DNA from: Pseudobutyrivibrio sp. ACV-2
GTDB lineage: Bacteria > Bacillota > Clostridia > Lachnospirales > Lachnospiraceae
NCBI RefSeq assembly: GCF_900107545.1
Contig: NZ_FNQZ01000006.1
Span: 62,001 to 126,000, forward strand
Length of the DNA: 64,000 nucleotides
Direction: 5' to 3'
Shown here piece after piece: positions 1 to 9,522 of this stretch; position 1 is the stretch's first letter; the number at the start of each line of letters is the position of its first letter. Below the pieces are notes generated by a model. That model made no database searches. It was given only the letters and a program-made list of their open reading frames with translations, and was not told the origin of the DNA. Both the position numbers and the translations under genes were made by a program.

Positions 1-1
1 T

Positions 2-1195
2 ATAGAAATAGTTGTTGTGATATTTGTGGTTGGCCTTGGAATTCTAGTTTTTGACTTTGTGAATGCAAATTATGGATTCGATGGAACTGTCAGGAGAAAT
101 GAGGCCGGTGCAGGTCCATCTTCAGAAAATCTTAGAGTGGATTTTAAAGATAACACCAAGGATTTTACTGTGGAAATATCTGATAAGAAGCTGTCTAAAA
201 AGGAACTAAAGAAAGCCTTTGATAAAGCTATTGCAGAAATAGATGAAACTTATTTAGGCCAGAATAAATCAGCAAATGATGTATGCCAGGACCTTGATTT
301 AAGGGATAGTTATGTAGATGGCTTGATTGCAGCGGATTGGAAATTTGACTACTACGGCATTATAGCCTCCGATGGAACCTTGAATCAGGATGATATCCCC
401 GATGAAGGGGTTGTGGTAAACATCACAGGAATGCTTAGCTACGAGGATGAAGAGAACCTATACAGTTTTTCTGTGGTGGTTAATCCTAAGGGGATAGATA
501 CTTTAGATGGGCAGATTGCAGCTATAAATAAAGCTATAAAAAATGAGGATGAGAGTAGTCGCGGTAAGGAAAAGATGAAACTACCCAAAGAGGCTTCCGG
601 GATGAAGCTATCCTGGAAGAAAAAGATGAATTATCGTGGGCTGCAGCTGATTATCTTAGGTATGGTTACTGTAGCTGGCATTCAGATTGGAAAAAAGCGA
701 GATGCAAAAAAACAGCTTGAAGCCACTGCCCATGAAAAGGATATGGACTATCCTCTTATTGTAAGTCAGCTGTCAATTCTCATGGGAGCTGGCATGAGCT
801 TTAGAAAAGCACTGGAGCGAATTTCAGTTAAATATGTGAATGGCCTGAAAAACGGAGCTAAGCCAAGAGCTGGTTTTGATGAAATACTTATGACCTATCG
901 CAAGATTACCGATGGTAGAAGTGAAATTCAGGCCTTGGAAGAACTGGGAAAAACCTGTGAAAGCAAAGAATACAGAAAGCTATCAATGATGCTTGTTCAG
1001 AATTTGAGAAAGGGATCAAGGGATTTGCTTGAGGCTCTGGAAAAAGAAGAGAAATATGCCTTTGAGCTAAGAAAGCAAAAAGCAATCAGGGCAGGTGAAG
1101 AGGCATCTACAAAGCTTTTAGTACCTATGGCAGGAATGCTTTTTATAGTGATTATTATTTTGGTTGTTCCGGCTATTTTGCAGATGAATTTATAA
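2..1195 (+). CDS. TadC-like type II secretion F family membrane protein (5' partial)
   Basis: The reading frame is open to the left edge, so the true start lies outside the window; the first in-window start codon is GTG at 17. The visible product has a hydrophobic segment at its extreme N-terminus, a long charged, probably non-cytoplasmic loop (about residues 20-210), a second membrane segment near 212-225, a helical T2SSF-like region (about 240-350, around 'LSILMGAGMSFRKALERIS') and a C-terminal membrane helix. This layout fits the inner-membrane platform protein TadC of Tad/Flp pili. The neighbours (Flp pilin, DUF5702, TadE-like, A24 peptidase) support that role. The family assignment rests on topology, the LxxGMSFRKAL-type motif and context. 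Confidence 0.72.
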   Translation: MEIVVVIFVVGLGILVFDFVNANYGFDGTVRRNEAGAGPSSENLRVDFKDNTKDFTVEISDKKLSKKELKKAFDKAIAEIDETYLGQNKSANDVCQDLDLRDSYVDGLIAADWKFDYYGIIASDGTLNQDDIPDEGVVVNITGMLSYEDEENLYSFSVVVNPKGIDTLDGQIAAINKAIKNEDESSRGKEKMKLPKEASGMKLSWKKKMNYRGLQLIILGMVTVAGIQIGKKRDAKKQLEATAHEKDMDYPLIVSQLSILMGAGMSFRKALERISVKYVNGLKNGAKPRAGFDEILMTYRKITDGRSEIQALEELGKTCESKEYRKLSMMLVQNLRKGSRDLLEALEKEEKYAFELRKQKAIRAGEEASTKLLVPMAGMLFIVIIILVVPAILQMNL

Positions 1196-1222
1196 ACATA
1201 AAAAGAAAGTTGAGGAAGAAAA

Positions 1223-1402
1223 ATGAACTATTTAATGAATAAGATAAAGAACTTTGTTGTTGAAGAGGATGGAATTGGAACAGTGGAAATGATTTTGATT
1301 TTGGTGGTACTTATCGGAATCGTTCTTATATTCAAGGACAATCTAAATTCACTTGTAGCAGACATTTTCAGAACTATTAAAACACAGGCAGGAAGAGTGT
1401 AG
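1223..1402 (+). CDS. Flp-family type IVb pilin, 59 aa
   Basis: A small gene starting at ATG 1223 behind a GAGGAAGAAAA ribosome site, 27 bases after the TadC-like gene. It encodes a short basic leader, then 'GIGTVEMILILVVLIGIVLIF', which is a hydrophobic helix with the conserved Glu expected of an Flp/type IVb pilin. It lacks long soluble regions, as usual for the 50-60 residue Flp1 pilins of Lachnospiraceae Tad loci. It is probably the major pilus subunit, processed by the A24 peptidase encoded at 3905. Its stop codon overlaps the GTG start of the next gene by one base. Confidence 0.8.
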   Translation: MNYLMNKIKNFVVEEDGIGTVEMILILVVLIGIVLIFKDNLNSLVADIFRTIKTQAGRV

Positions 1403-2895
1403 TGGCAAAAGGATCACTATCGGTTTTCTTTGCACTGATAATGACGGCTGTTATGGGGCTGATTTTCACCATGGGCGAATGCATTAGGCTATACGAGCTT
1501 AATGACTTCGCTCAGGAGTATACCGATATGGCGGTAGAAAGTGCCTTATCGGAATATAATCCATATCTTTGGGCCAATTATAAGTTACTTGCCATTGATT
1601 TAGGCTATGGCAGTAACTCAAAAGGTCCAGGGATTATGGAGCAAAAGACCCTTGATTACTGCAAATACAATTCTAGCGTAGAGTCGGGCCACAATTTTGC
1701 AAGACTAACCGCTGATAGCTGTATGATTCAGGATTATACCCTGCTATCTGATAACAATGGGGCAGGGCTAATGACACTTGGTGTAAAGGCTGCAAAGGAA
1801 GGACTTGCAACTCAGGTAATTGATGGTATTCAGAGCAAGGTGGATAGTATCAACAACATAGAAAAGGTGTCGGTGGAGGATAAGGCAAAGTCAGGAAAGC
1901 AATCCTTAGAGGAAGCCAAGGCAGCCAATTCTGCCGCGAAATATGCAGCAGAACATGATGATAATCCCGATACCCATGCTTCAGATTATCCTGATCCTGT
2001 GGAAGTGGAAGAAAATCCTTTAGATATATTTGAAATCCTAAAGGAATCATTTTCAAAAAGCGTTTTGTCATCGGTTACAGATGTGGAAAAAGTGTCTGAC
2101 TTAGAGATGGATATTGCAAATGCCCCATCTCACAGGCAGCTTCAAAGTGGAACAATGGATATGGAAAGCTCATGGGAGCTGACAGACAAGGCGCTTTACA
2201 TAGATTATTTGATTACAAATTTTGGCTATTTCGGTAATTCAAAGCATGATGGGATGAAGTATGAGGTGGAATATCTTCTTTCAGGAAAACATACGGACCC
2301 ACAGGCTTTGGCATCGGTAGTAGAGCAGATTCTTTTAGTTAGAGAAGCGGCAAATTTCTATACCATCACCCACACACCTTCACTTGAGGCACAGGCGGAG
2401 GGCGTAGCCATGGCTATAGCTGCATTCGCGGGGAATCCTGCAATAGAAGGGATAGTGAAAAGCGGAATAATAGCAGCCTGGGCATATGCTGAGTCTACTC
2501 TTGATGTGCGCTTGATTTTAGCTGGTGGGAAAGTACCAGCTGTTAAAAACTTAGATCAATGGACAAGCGACGTGTGGCATTTAGCCGGAGTCACAAACGT
2601 AAATTACATGGCAAAGGACTGCGGCGGAGGAATAGGCTACAAAGACTATTTAATTGCATTTTTAGCTTTAAGGTCAAATGAAACACTTTCAATGAGAGGC
2701 TTGGATATTCTTGAAAACGCTCTAAATTCCACAGAAGACTACAAGGATGTGAAGGTGGACAATCTATTGCTTGCAGCAAACGTCAGGATGGGATACTCGG
2801 CAGAAGAGATGTTTTTATCACTATTATCATCAGTTACGCCTGATGATGTCATGGATTCATATTTCCTGGAAAAGGAAAAGTTTATTAGTTATTAA
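1402..2895 (+). CDS. DUF5702-type Tad locus protein
   Basis: A 497-residue protein starting with GTG that overlaps the pilin stop by one base, so the two are translationally coupled. An N-terminal membrane helix (residues about 5-25, 'SLSVFFALIMTAVMGLIF') followed by 'GECIRLYELNDFAQEYTDMAVESALSEYN' matches the TadE/TadG-like pseudopilin pattern seen in DUF5702 proteins. The rest is a large predicted extracellular domain with a low-complexity charged stretch around residues 150-215. The function within the pilus machine is unknown; by position it is probably a minor or tip-associated pseudopilin. The DUF assignment is from memory of the family pattern. Confidence 0.65.
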   Translation: MAKGSLSVFFALIMTAVMGLIFTMGECIRLYELNDFAQEYTDMAVESALSEYNPYLWANYKLLAIDLGYGSNSKGPGIMEQKTLDYCKYNSSVESGHNFARLTADSCMIQDYTLLSDNNGAGLMTLGVKAAKEGLATQVIDGIQSKVDSINNIEKVSVEDKAKSGKQSLEEAKAANSAAKYAAEHDDNPDTHASDYPDPVEVEENPLDIFEILKESFSKSVLSSVTDVEKVSDLEMDIANAPSHRQLQSGTMDMESSWELTDKALYIDYLITNFGYFGNSKHDGMKYEVEYLLSGKHTDPQALASVVEQILLVREAANFYTITHTPSLEAQAEGVAMAIAAFAGNPAIEGIVKSGIIAAWAYAESTLDVRLILAGGKVPAVKNLDQWTSDVWHLAGVTNVNYMAKDCGGGIGYKDYLIAFLALRSNETLSMRGLDILENALNSTEDYKDVKVDNLLLAANVRMGYSAEEMFLSLLSSVTPDDVMDSYFLEKEKFISY

Positions 2896-2917
2896 ACCAG
2901 AGAGGAGGTGTAAAAAG

Positions 2918-3877
2918 GTGTCTCTATTCTATAAAAAACCATATCTGATTGCACCAGATATGCATGGTGGCCCGCCAGCTGCCAAAAGAACTATCAAACA
3001 TTTCTCTTTTATAAGCCAAATTCAAGGTCAAAACAATATTTACCAGCCAGAGATGCCTTTTTATGCCTCCTCTAAAAAGGCAAGCTATACCATAGAGGCG
3101 GCAGTTATCATGCCATTATTTATCACTCTGATGGTATTTGGAATGTTTATTTTCAGACTGCTACAGGTTCAGTCGGGAGTGCAGCAGTCAATCAATGCGA
3201 CCAGTCGCACTATGTCTGTAGCATTAGGAAATCTGGCAAATTCAGGGACTTCAGATACAGATGTGGATACAAGTGACGAAGAACCTACCATAGAAGGCCT
3301 ACTGTCAGAGGGTGTTTTAATTGGTGCCGCAGCGGCAAAGACTGCAGTGGAAATGGAGGACAGGCATGTGCCCATAGAGTTTATAGATGGTGGTGCAGCA
3401 GGATTTAGTTTTCTAGGTACATCTTTTGAAGGAAACTATGTGGATATCAAAGTAGATTATCAGATGACCTTTCCTGTAGGCCTGTTAGGCCACTATACAT
3501 TTGATGTATCCCAGCGGGCCAGAACAAGAAAATGGGTAGGCTACGATAAGACAGAGGATTTCACCGACTCTAGATATGTGTTTATAACCGAAAAAGGTGA
3601 ACATTATCACATGAATTATCATTGTACTTATCTGAATCCTTCTGTACACAGGTTGCCGATAGAGGAATTGGAAGCAGCCAGAAACAAGGGAGGAGCCAAA
3701 TACTATAGGTGCGAAAGATGCAAGGGTAAAACCACAAGGGGATTCGTATTTGTAACAGATTACGGAACCTCTTTCCATGGTGATATTAATTGCAGTGAAA
3801 TCAAGCACAATATTAAAAAGGTGCTATATGAGGAAGTGAAGGACATAATGCCTGCCTGTAGCAAGTGCGGACATTAG
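2918..3877 (+). CDS. TadE-like pseudopilin with C-terminal CxxC metal-binding-like domain
   Basis: The frame is open upstream to about 2771, but the GTG at 2918 follows a clear AGGAGG site and avoids overlap with the preceding gene; this gives 319 residues. After about 50 residues comes 'ASYTIEAAVIMPLFITLMVFG', the Glu-containing hydrophobic helix of TadE-like pilins. The middle is extracellular-like. The last 90 residues carry spaced Cys/His: 'YHCTYL', 'YRCERC', 'HGDINC' and 'PACSKCGH', suggesting a zinc-binding or disulfide domain. That tail is unusual for a plain TadE and may mark a cell-surface or sortase-independent anchoring module. The role in the pilus is inferred from neighbours. Confidence 0.65.
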   Translation: MSLFYKKPYLIAPDMHGGPPAAKRTIKHFSFISQIQGQNNIYQPEMPFYASSKKASYTIEAAVIMPLFITLMVFGMFIFRLLQVQSGVQQSINATSRTMSVALGNLANSGTSDTDVDTSDEEPTIEGLLSEGVLIGAAAAKTAVEMEDRHVPIEFIDGGAAGFSFLGTSFEGNYVDIKVDYQMTFPVGLLGHYTFDVSQRARTRKWVGYDKTEDFTDSRYVFITEKGEHYHMNYHCTYLNPSVHRLPIEELEAARNKGGAKYYRCERCKGKTTRGFVFVTDYGTSFHGDINCSEIKHNIKKVLYEEVKDIMPACSKCGH

Positions 3878-3904
3878 TTGGAAAAAATATGGAGTAAATG
3901 ATTT

Positions 3905-4342
3905 ATGGAAGCGTTTGGATTGGCCGTGTTTTATGGCCTTACAGCAATTGACGATGTTAGGACAAAAAGCATAAGAGTATTGGAAGTGATTATATTTGCG
4001 GTGATAGGGGTATTGATTGATGTGATTTTAAAACCTTACTCCTGGGTAAGCATTGCAGGTGGAGTGGCAGTTGGCGCAGTTTTATATATTATAAGCATTC
4101 TGACAAAAGAAAAAATCGGCAAAGGGGATGCCGTGATAGTGATGGTCTCAGGGCTTTACCTTGGTTTTATGAACACCATGATAGTGCTATGGCTGGCCTC
4201 ATTACTTGCTGCTATCGTTGGAGTAATAATGGTTAGATGCCAAGGGCATCAGATTGATGTTGAAATACCCTTTGTTCCATTTTTGCTTGTAGCATATGCG
4301 ACAGTGTTTTTGGTAGGACAGCTAGGAGGGCTGATGTTATGA
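3905..4342 (+). CDS. A24 prepilin peptidase (TadV/CpaA-like)
   Basis: A 145-residue polytopic membrane protein with the two aspartates of A24 peptidases: the first in 'AIDDVRTKSI' near residue 17 and the second in the GxGD signature 'GKGDAVIVMVSG' near residue 77. It has five or so hydrophobic helices and lacks the N-methylation domain, as in the short TadV type. It would cleave the leader of the Flp pilin at 1223 and the TadE-like pseudopilins nearby. It overlaps the next gene by four bases (ATGA-type coupling). Confidence 0.82.
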   Translation: MEAFGLAVFYGLTAIDDVRTKSIRVLEVIIFAVIGVLIDVILKPYSWVSIAGGVAVGAVLYIISILTKEKIGKGDAVIVMVSGLYLGFMNTMIVLWLASLLAAIVGVIMVRCQGHQIDVEIPFVPFLLVAYATVFLVGQLGGLML

Positions 4343-4545
4343 GATTAAAAGGTAGCTATACAGTAGAAGCATCAATGATTATTAGCTTTAGTTTTTTGGT
4401 ATTTGGGATGGCAGTATGCATTGGTTTTGAGCTGTTTAAAAGTACAGTGGAGTATGTAAGCTACAAGCCAGATACCTTTGACGCTGTACAAGCATTTAGA
4501 TTGAAGGAAGGAGTAGTTGGCATTTTTAATGCCATAAGGAATTGA
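4339..4545 (+). CDS. Short TadE/Flp-like pseudopilin, 68 aa
   Basis: A 68-residue protein beginning 'MRLKGSYTVEASMIISFSFLVFG', the short basic leader plus Glu-containing hydrophobic helix of TadE-like pseudopilins, followed by about 35 soluble residues. The start overlaps the prepilin peptidase stop and its stop overlaps the FHA gene start, so it is tightly coupled in the operon. It is probably a minor pilin or an assembly-initiating subunit. It is too short to carry any other domain. Confidence 0.65.
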   Translation: MRLKGSYTVEASMIISFSFLVFGMAVCIGFELFKSTVEYVSYKPDTFDAVQAFRLKEGVVGIFNAIRN

Positions 4546-5675
4546 TGATGGATATAAGTTATAAGAGACAACACAATGAAAGCTTTATGGTGGTTGAACT
4601 TGAGGATACAGTGTCAACCTACGAGGAAAAGATGATAGAAGAAAATCAAATATCCTCACTTCTGACAATCACAAGGCTGAATTTTAACGGATGTATGCAA
4701 TATCACTACAATATCAGCAGAAAAGAAAATCTGGAGGATTTCTTAGATTCTCACGATTTAAATTTGGACACATTCAGAAGGTTTGTAGTCAATCTAAAGC
4801 TGGCATACGCAGAACTGGATAAATATTTGATTGATGAAAGGCATATTTGGCTAGATAAGGAGTCAGTGTTTTTTGAGAAGGGTGCAGACAGTTTCAAGCT
4901 AAGTCTATGCTTTTATCCAAAGGATATGGGTACCATGCAAGAACAGTTCAGATTCATTATGGATTACATTCTTAAGAAAGTGCCATCCGCAGACAGAGAA
5001 TTTTCAAGAATCATCTATGAAATATATGATTTATGCCTAAAGGAAGACTATACATTAGGAGAAATTCTCGAATATCTGCAGCCAAAAGAGTCGGAAGTTG
5101 AAACAAAGGTGGAAAGCATCAACCTTAGAGACGATTTCCTGGTAGAGCCTACAGAAGAATTAAGGGCTGATGACTATCCCTTAGGTCAGGAATTTGTATC
5201 AGATTTAACTTCATTTCAAGTGCTGGAAAAGCCAAGCATATTTGGGAAATTCATATCAGGCGCAAAAGGGTTTTTAACTAAAAAAATAGAGTTCAAGGAT
5301 GAATATTTAGAGGAAAGTGAAGACTTTATCATAGAGCCTGATGCAGAATTTGAAGAAAAGACGGTACTATTATCTGAAACAAAGCCTGTAGGCAGGCTGG
5401 TTTATGATGGCCAGGACGGAGAAAATGATTTTCTTGTGACAAAGGATATTTTCAGGATAGGAAAATCAAAGTCTTGTGATGCCGTGATTTCAGCCCCTAC
5501 AATCAGCCAAAATCATGCAAAAATAGTCAGAGAAGGGGACGATTATTTCTTAAGTGATATGAATTCCACAAACAGTACCTTTCTAAACGACGAAGAGCTT
5601 GTGTACAGAAGACCTGTAAAGCTGAAAATTATGGATAAAATCAGGTTTGCAAATGTGAGCTATACTTTTATGTAA
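4542..5675 (+). CDS. DUF6382/FHA-domain protein of the Tad operon
   Basis: A 377-residue protein with no membrane helix at its N-terminus. Residues 1-180 resemble the DUF6382 region found in Firmicute Tad loci. Residues about 285-377 form an FHA domain: 'FRIGKSKSCDAVISAPTISQNHAKIV' and 'YFLSDMNSTNSTFLN' contain the G-R/K-S, S-x-x-H and N-S-T-F positions that bind phosphothreonine. It may recruit a phosphoprotein (Hanks-type kinase target) to the pilus machine, which is an inference. Start overlaps the preceding gene by four bases. It is the last gene of the operon. Confidence 0.7.
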   Translation: MMMDISYKRQHNESFMVVELEDTVSTYEEKMIEENQISSLLTITRLNFNGCMQYHYNISRKENLEDFLDSHDLNLDTFRRFVVNLKLAYAELDKYLIDERHIWLDKESVFFEKGADSFKLSLCFYPKDMGTMQEQFRFIMDYILKKVPSADREFSRIIYEIYDLCLKEDYTLGEILEYLQPKESEVETKVESINLRDDFLVEPTEELRADDYPLGQEFVSDLTSFQVLEKPSIFGKFISGAKGFLTKKIEFKDEYLEESEDFIIEPDAEFEEKTVLLSETKPVGRLVYDGQDGENDFLVTKDIFRIGKSKSCDAVISAPTISQNHAKIVREGDDYFLSDMNSTNSTFLNDEELVYRRPVKLKIMDKIRFANVSYTFM

Positions 5676-5678
5676 ACG

Positions 5679-5707
5679 TTGAGAAACTAACCTGTTTCTG
5701 TTAAAAT
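5679..5707 (+). promoter_or_regulatory. Predicted sigma-A promoter of secA
   Basis: TTGAGA at 5679-5684 and TAAAAT at 5702-5707 are separated by 17 bases, about 55 bases upstream of the secA ATG. The 5' leader between them contains a weak GGGAT/ATCCC hairpin and the GGAG ribosome site. Confidence 0.5.
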
Positions 5708-5761
5708 AATACACAGTTTGTGGGATTTTAAGGGTATCCCAATAGGTTAGGAGATAAAATA

Positions 5762-8332
5762 ATGAACATTATTGATAAGGTGTTTGGTACACATTCGGAG
5801 CGAGAGCTTAAGCGCATTAAGCCTATCGTTGATAAAATAGAATCATACAAAGATGCTATGGGGGCTCTTTCTGATGAGGAGCTTAAAGCTAAAACTACAG
5901 AATTTAAAGAAAGACTTGCTAAGGGTGAGACCTTAGATGACCTCCTTCCAGAGGCATATGCTACAGTTCGTGAAGCCGGCAAGCGTGCTCTTGGAATGGA
6001 GCATTTCCGTGTTCAGTTAATCGGTGGTATCATTCTTCACCAGGGCCGTATCGCAGAGATGCGTACCGGTGAAGGTAAGACTCTTGTTTCTACACTTCCT
6101 GCATACCTGAATGCACTTGAGGGCAAGGGTGTTCACATCGTTACTGTAAATGATTACCTGGCAAAGCGTGATGCTGAGTGGATGGGCGAGGTTCACCGTT
6201 TCCTTGGTCTTACAGTTGGTGTAGTTCTTAACGATATGACAAAGGAGGAGCGTCAGGCAGCATACAATTGTGATATTACATACATCACAAACAACGAGCT
6301 TGGTTTTGATTACCTCCGTGACAATATGTGTGTTTACGAGAAGGACCTTGTTCAGAGAGGCCTTCACTACTGTATCATCGATGAGGTTGACTCAGTTCTT
6401 ATCGATGAGGCACGTACACCACTTATTATTTCTGGTCAATCAGGAAAGTCTACAAAGCTTTATGAGCTTTGCGATGTTTTAGCCCGTCAGCTTAAGCGAG
6501 GCGAGGATCTTCCAGAATTCTCAAAGATGGATGCCATCATGGGCGTTGAGAGAAATGAGACTGGAGACTTCATCGTAGATGAAAAGGACAAGGTAGTTAA
6601 CCTTACAGCAGAGGGTGTAGAAAAGGTTGAGAAATTCTTCCACATTGAAAACCTTGCAGACCCAGAAAACCTCGAAATTCAGCACAACATCATCCTTGCA
6701 CTTCGTGCTCACAACCTTATGTTTAAGGATCAGGATTACGTTGTTTCAGATGGTCAGGTCATGATTGTAGACTCATTTACAGGTCGTATCATGCCAGGTC
6801 GTCGTTATTCAGATGGTCTCCACCAGGCTATCGAGGCCAAGGAGCGCGTTGAAGTTAAACGAGAGTCTATGACTCTTGCCAGCATCACATTCCAGAACTT
6901 CTTCAACAAATACGATAAAAAGGCTGGTATGACAGGTACAGCGCTTACAGAGGAGCAGGAGTTCCGTGATATCTACGGCATGGATGTTGTAGAGGTTCCT
7001 ACTAACCGTCCTGTTCAGCGTATCGACCATGATGATGCTGTTTACAAGACAAAGGCAGAAAAGTACAAGGCTGTAGTTGAAGAAGTAAAAAAGGCTCACG
7101 CCAAGGGGCAGCCAGTACTTGTAGGTACTATAGATATAGATATTTCAGAGCTTGTTTCAAAGATGCTTCGTAAAGAGGGAATTGAGCACAATGTATTGAA
7201 CGCTAAGTTCCATGAGAAGGAAGCTGAAATCGTAGCCGAGGCCGGAAAGCATGGTGCAGTTACCATCGCTACCAACATGGCAGGTCGTGGTACCGATATC
7301 AAGCTCGATGAGGATGCACGAGCAGCCGGTGGTCTCAAGATTATTGGTACAGAGCGTCACGAGTCACGTCGTATCGACAATCAGCTCCGTGGACGTTCAG
7401 GTCGTCAGGGTGATGTTGGTGAGTCTCAGTTCTTTATCTCACTTGAAGACGACTTAATGCGTCTTTTCGGTTCAGAAAGACTTATCAATATGTTCAACGC
7501 TCTCGGTGTTCCAGAAGGAGAGCAAATCAAGCATAAGATGCTTTCAGATGCCATCGAAAAGGCACAGAAGAAGATTGAAGAGAACAACTTCTCAGCTCGT
7601 AAGAACCTTCTTGATTACGATCAGGTAATGAACGAGCAGAGAGAGCTTATATACGCACAGCGCCACAGAGTACTTATGGGCGAAGACATGCACGACCAGA
7701 TTCTTGGTATGATTCGCGACAAGGTGGATGAGTGCATTGAAAAGACAATCCCAGACGATGTTGAAAAAGAGCTTTGGGAGCTTCAGGAGCTTAATCATCT
7801 CCTTTGCCCAGTAATTCCAGTTCCTGTTATGAATCAGCTTTCTATTGGAAATATTAAAAGCAAGAATGAGCTCAAGGAGAAGCTTACAGAAATCGCTCTC
7901 AAGATGTATGCAGACAAGGAAAAGGAATTCGAGCAGCCAGAGCAGTTCAGAGAAGTTGAGCGAGTTATTTTACTTCGTGTTATCGACCGTAAGTGGATGG
8001 AAGAGATTGACGATATGGAACAGCTTCGTCAGGGTATCCGTCTTCAGGCATATGGTAACCGTAATCCAGTTGATGAGTACAAGGCAGCCAGCTACGATAT
8101 GCTTGATGCCATGAACGCATCAATCATCAATGATACACTTACAATGCTTTACAGAATCCGCATTGAAAAGAAGGTAGAGCGTGAGGAAGTGGCAAAGGTT
8201 ACAGGAACAAACAAGGATGACACATCTGCCCGCGCACCGAAGAAGCGTGAGGATAAAAAGGTCTTTCCTAATGATCCATGTCCATGCGGAAGTGGTCTTA
8301 AATACAAGCAATGTTGTGGTAGAGCAAAATAA
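5762..8332 (+). CDS. secA: Preprotein translocase ATPase SecA
   Basis: An 856-residue full-length SecA, the motor that drives secretory proteins through SecYEG. The Walker A 'MRTGEGKT' lies near residue 100, the DEAD-type Walker B '[18 protein letters not shown]' near 208, and 'NMAGRGTDI' and '[11 protein letters not shown]' of nucleotide-binding fold 2 near 505 and 545. The C-terminus carries the zinc-binding '[13 protein letters not shown]' that binds SecB or the ribosome in other bacteria. It stands alone behind its own promoter and is followed by a strong terminator. Length and motifs are normal. Confidence 0.98.
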   Translation: MNIIDKVFGTHSERELKRIKPIVDKIESYKDAMGALSDEELKAKTTEFKERLAKGETLDDLLPEAYATVREAGKRALGMEHFRVQLIGGIILHQGRIAEMRTGEGKTLVSTLPAYLNALEGKGVHIVTVNDYLAKRDAEWMGEVHRFLGLTVGVVLNDMTKEERQAAYNCDITYITNNELGFDYLRDNMCVYEKDLVQRGLHYCIIDEVDSVLIDEARTPLIISGQSGKSTKLYELCDVLARQLKRGEDLPEFSKMDAIMGVERNETGDFIVDEKDKVVNLTAEGVEKVEKFFHIENLADPENLEIQHNIILALRAHNLMFKDQDYVVSDGQVMIVDSFTGRIMPGRRYSDGLHQAIEAKERVEVKRESMTLASITFQNFFNKYDKKAGMTGTALTEEQEFRDIYGMDVVEVPTNRPVQRIDHDDAVYKTKAEKYKAVVEEVKKAHAKGQPVLVGTIDIDISELVSKMLRKEGIEHNVLNAKFHEKEAEIVAEAGKHGAVTIATNMAGRGTDIKLDEDARAAGGLKIIGTERHESRRIDNQLRGRSGRQGDVGESQFFISLEDDLMRLFGSERLINMFNALGVPEGEQIKHKMLSDAIEKAQKKIEENNFSARKNLLDYDQVMNEQRELIYAQRHRVLMGEDMHDQILGMIRDKVDECIEKTIPDDVEKELWELQELNHLLCPVIPVPVMNQLSIGNIKSKNELKEKLTEIALKMYADKEKEFEQPEQFREVERVILLRVIDRKWMEEIDDMEQLRQGIRLQAYGNRNPVDEYKAASYDMLDAMNASIINDTLTMLYRIRIEKKVEREEVAKVTGTNKDDTSARAPKKREDKKVFPNDPCPCGSGLKYKQCCGRAK

Positions 8333-8345
8333 TCTAGATAGAGTA

Positions 8346-8375
8346 GGGCCTCATACAAAGTATGAGGCCTTTTTT
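8346..8375 (+). terminator. Intrinsic terminator after secA
   Basis: A GGCCTCATAC/GTATGAGGCC stem with a 3-base loop is followed by a run of six T. Confidence 0.85.
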
Positions 8376-8386
8376 AGAGGTGTTAG

Positions 8387-9187
8387 ATGAATCAATTAGA
8401 AGAATATTATAACAAATTCAATGAGGACAAGCGCTTAAGCAGTCGTCACGGCATTATGGAATTCACTGTGACTATGAAATATGTTCACAAATATTTAGAG
8501 CAGCTTGCAGCTGAAAAATCATTGGAAAAAGCTGAAATAAAAATATTAGACATTGGCGCAGCAACAGGCGGCTACAGCATCCCTTTATGGGAAGAAGGCT
8601 ATGATGTCACAGCTGTAGAATTGGTAAAGCATAACATTGGAAGACTTAAGGCTAAGGGTACTGGTGTAAAAGCATATCAGGGAAATGCCCTTAAGCTCAA
8701 AAGATTCGAAGACAATACCTTTGATTTAACTCTTCTTTTTGGCCCAATGTATCATCTTAAAACCACAGATGAGCAACTTCAGGCTCTGCGAGAAGCGAAG
8801 CGAGTAACAAACCCAGGAGGATATATTTTAGTTGCCTACGTTATGAATGAGTATGCATTCCTCACCTATGGAATAAAGGAAGGCCACGTATTGGAAAACA
8901 TAGCAGATGGAAAGCTTGACGATACATTCCATGTTCGCCCAGGGGAAGATGACCTTTATATGTTCATGCGCACCGAGGATATAGACAGCCTGAATGCCGA
9001 AGCAGGTCTTACTCGAATGCAGATAATATCCCCAGATGGCCCGGCAAATCACATGCGTCGAGAGGTAAATGCCCTTACAGAAGAGCAGTTTAAACAGTTT
9101 ATAAATTACCAAATGTCGGTATGTGAAAGAGCAGATTTACTTGGAGCCAGTGCACATACAGTAGATATATTAAAGAAGGAAATATAA
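8387..9187 (+). CDS. Class I SAM-dependent methyltransferase
   Basis: A 266-residue protein with the Rossmann SAM-binding motif I 'ILDIGAATGGYSIPLW' near residue 58-73, motif II acidic residue in 'VTAVELVKHNI', and 'FDLTLLFGPMYHL' as motif IV. The N-terminal 'YYNKFNEDKRLSSRHGIMEF' is common to a family of small Firmicute methyltransferases that act on unknown small molecules. The start ATG follows AGAGG. It begins just 12 bases after the secA terminator, so read-through or a promoter inside the terminator region must drive it. The substrate cannot be predicted. Confidence 0.85.
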   Translation: MNQLEEYYNKFNEDKRLSSRHGIMEFTVTMKYVHKYLEQLAAEKSLEKAEIKILDIGAATGGYSIPLWEEGYDVTAVELVKHNIGRLKAKGTGVKAYQGNALKLKRFEDNTFDLTLLFGPMYHLKTTDEQLQALREAKRVTNPGGYILVAYVMNEYAFLTYGIKEGHVLENIADGKLDDTFHVRPGEDDLYMFMRTEDIDSLNAEAGLTRMQIISPDGPANHMRREVNALTEEQFKQFINYQMSVCERADLLGASAHTVDILKKEI

Positions 9188-9202
9188 TGACTTGAGGGGT
9201 AT

Positions 9203-9250
9203 TTGAAAATAATAGAAAGGATGTTATAATGTAACTAAATATTAGTTGCA
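9203..9250 (+). promoter_or_regulatory. hicAB promoter with palindromic operator
   Basis: TTGAAA at 9203-9208 and TATAAT at 9225-9230 have 16-base spacing. Immediately after the -10 lies a palindrome AACTAA-ATA-TTAGTT (9233-9247), placed at the start of transcription. This is where autorepression by the HicB antitoxin or HicAB complex would be expected. Confidence 0.6.
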
Positions 9251-9258
9251 GTTTTCAA

Positions 9259-9519
9259 ATGCCAAAAAAGAAGGATTTAATAGAAAAGCTATATAGAAAA
9301 CCATATCCAAAAAACTTTACAACCAGAGAATTAGATGCTCTTATGAGCAAATGTAACTGTGAGAAATATCAAGGTGGTAGAGGGTCTGGAATTGGATACT
9401 ATCATATTATTACAGGGAGACAGCTTCAATTTGATGGTCCTCATCCCGGAAATGAATTATACAAATATCAGATTGATATGATTAAAAAATTTATTAAAGA
9501 TATTGGAGAAAAGGAGTAG
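9259..9519 (+). CDS. hicA: HicA-family toxin (type II toxin-antitoxin)
   Basis: An 86-residue protein with the HicA double-stranded-RNA-binding-like fold pattern: N-terminal 'KKDLIEKLYRKPYPKNFTTRELDALM', a 'GRGSGIGYYHI' strand where most HicA proteins have the catalytic His on the G-S-H strand (here the H is in 'YYHI'), and the diagnostic 'FDGPHPGNELYKYQIDMIKKFI' end. HicA toxins cleave mRNA independently of the ribosome. The ATG at 9259 lacks an obvious Shine-Dalgarno sequence, consistent with weak toxin translation. The antitoxin gene follows with a 3-base gap. The active-site histidine context is slightly off the norm. Confidence 0.8.
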   Translation: MPKKKDLIEKLYRKPYPKNFTTRELDALMSKCNCEKYQGGRGSGIGYYHIITGRQLQFDGPHPGNELYKYQIDMIKKFIKDIGEKE

Positions 9520-9522
9520 CTT

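Noticed and set aside
6017-8311. Long reverse-strand reading frames inside secA
   Set aside because: They are shadows of the secA codon pattern, without ribosome sites or recognisable proteins.
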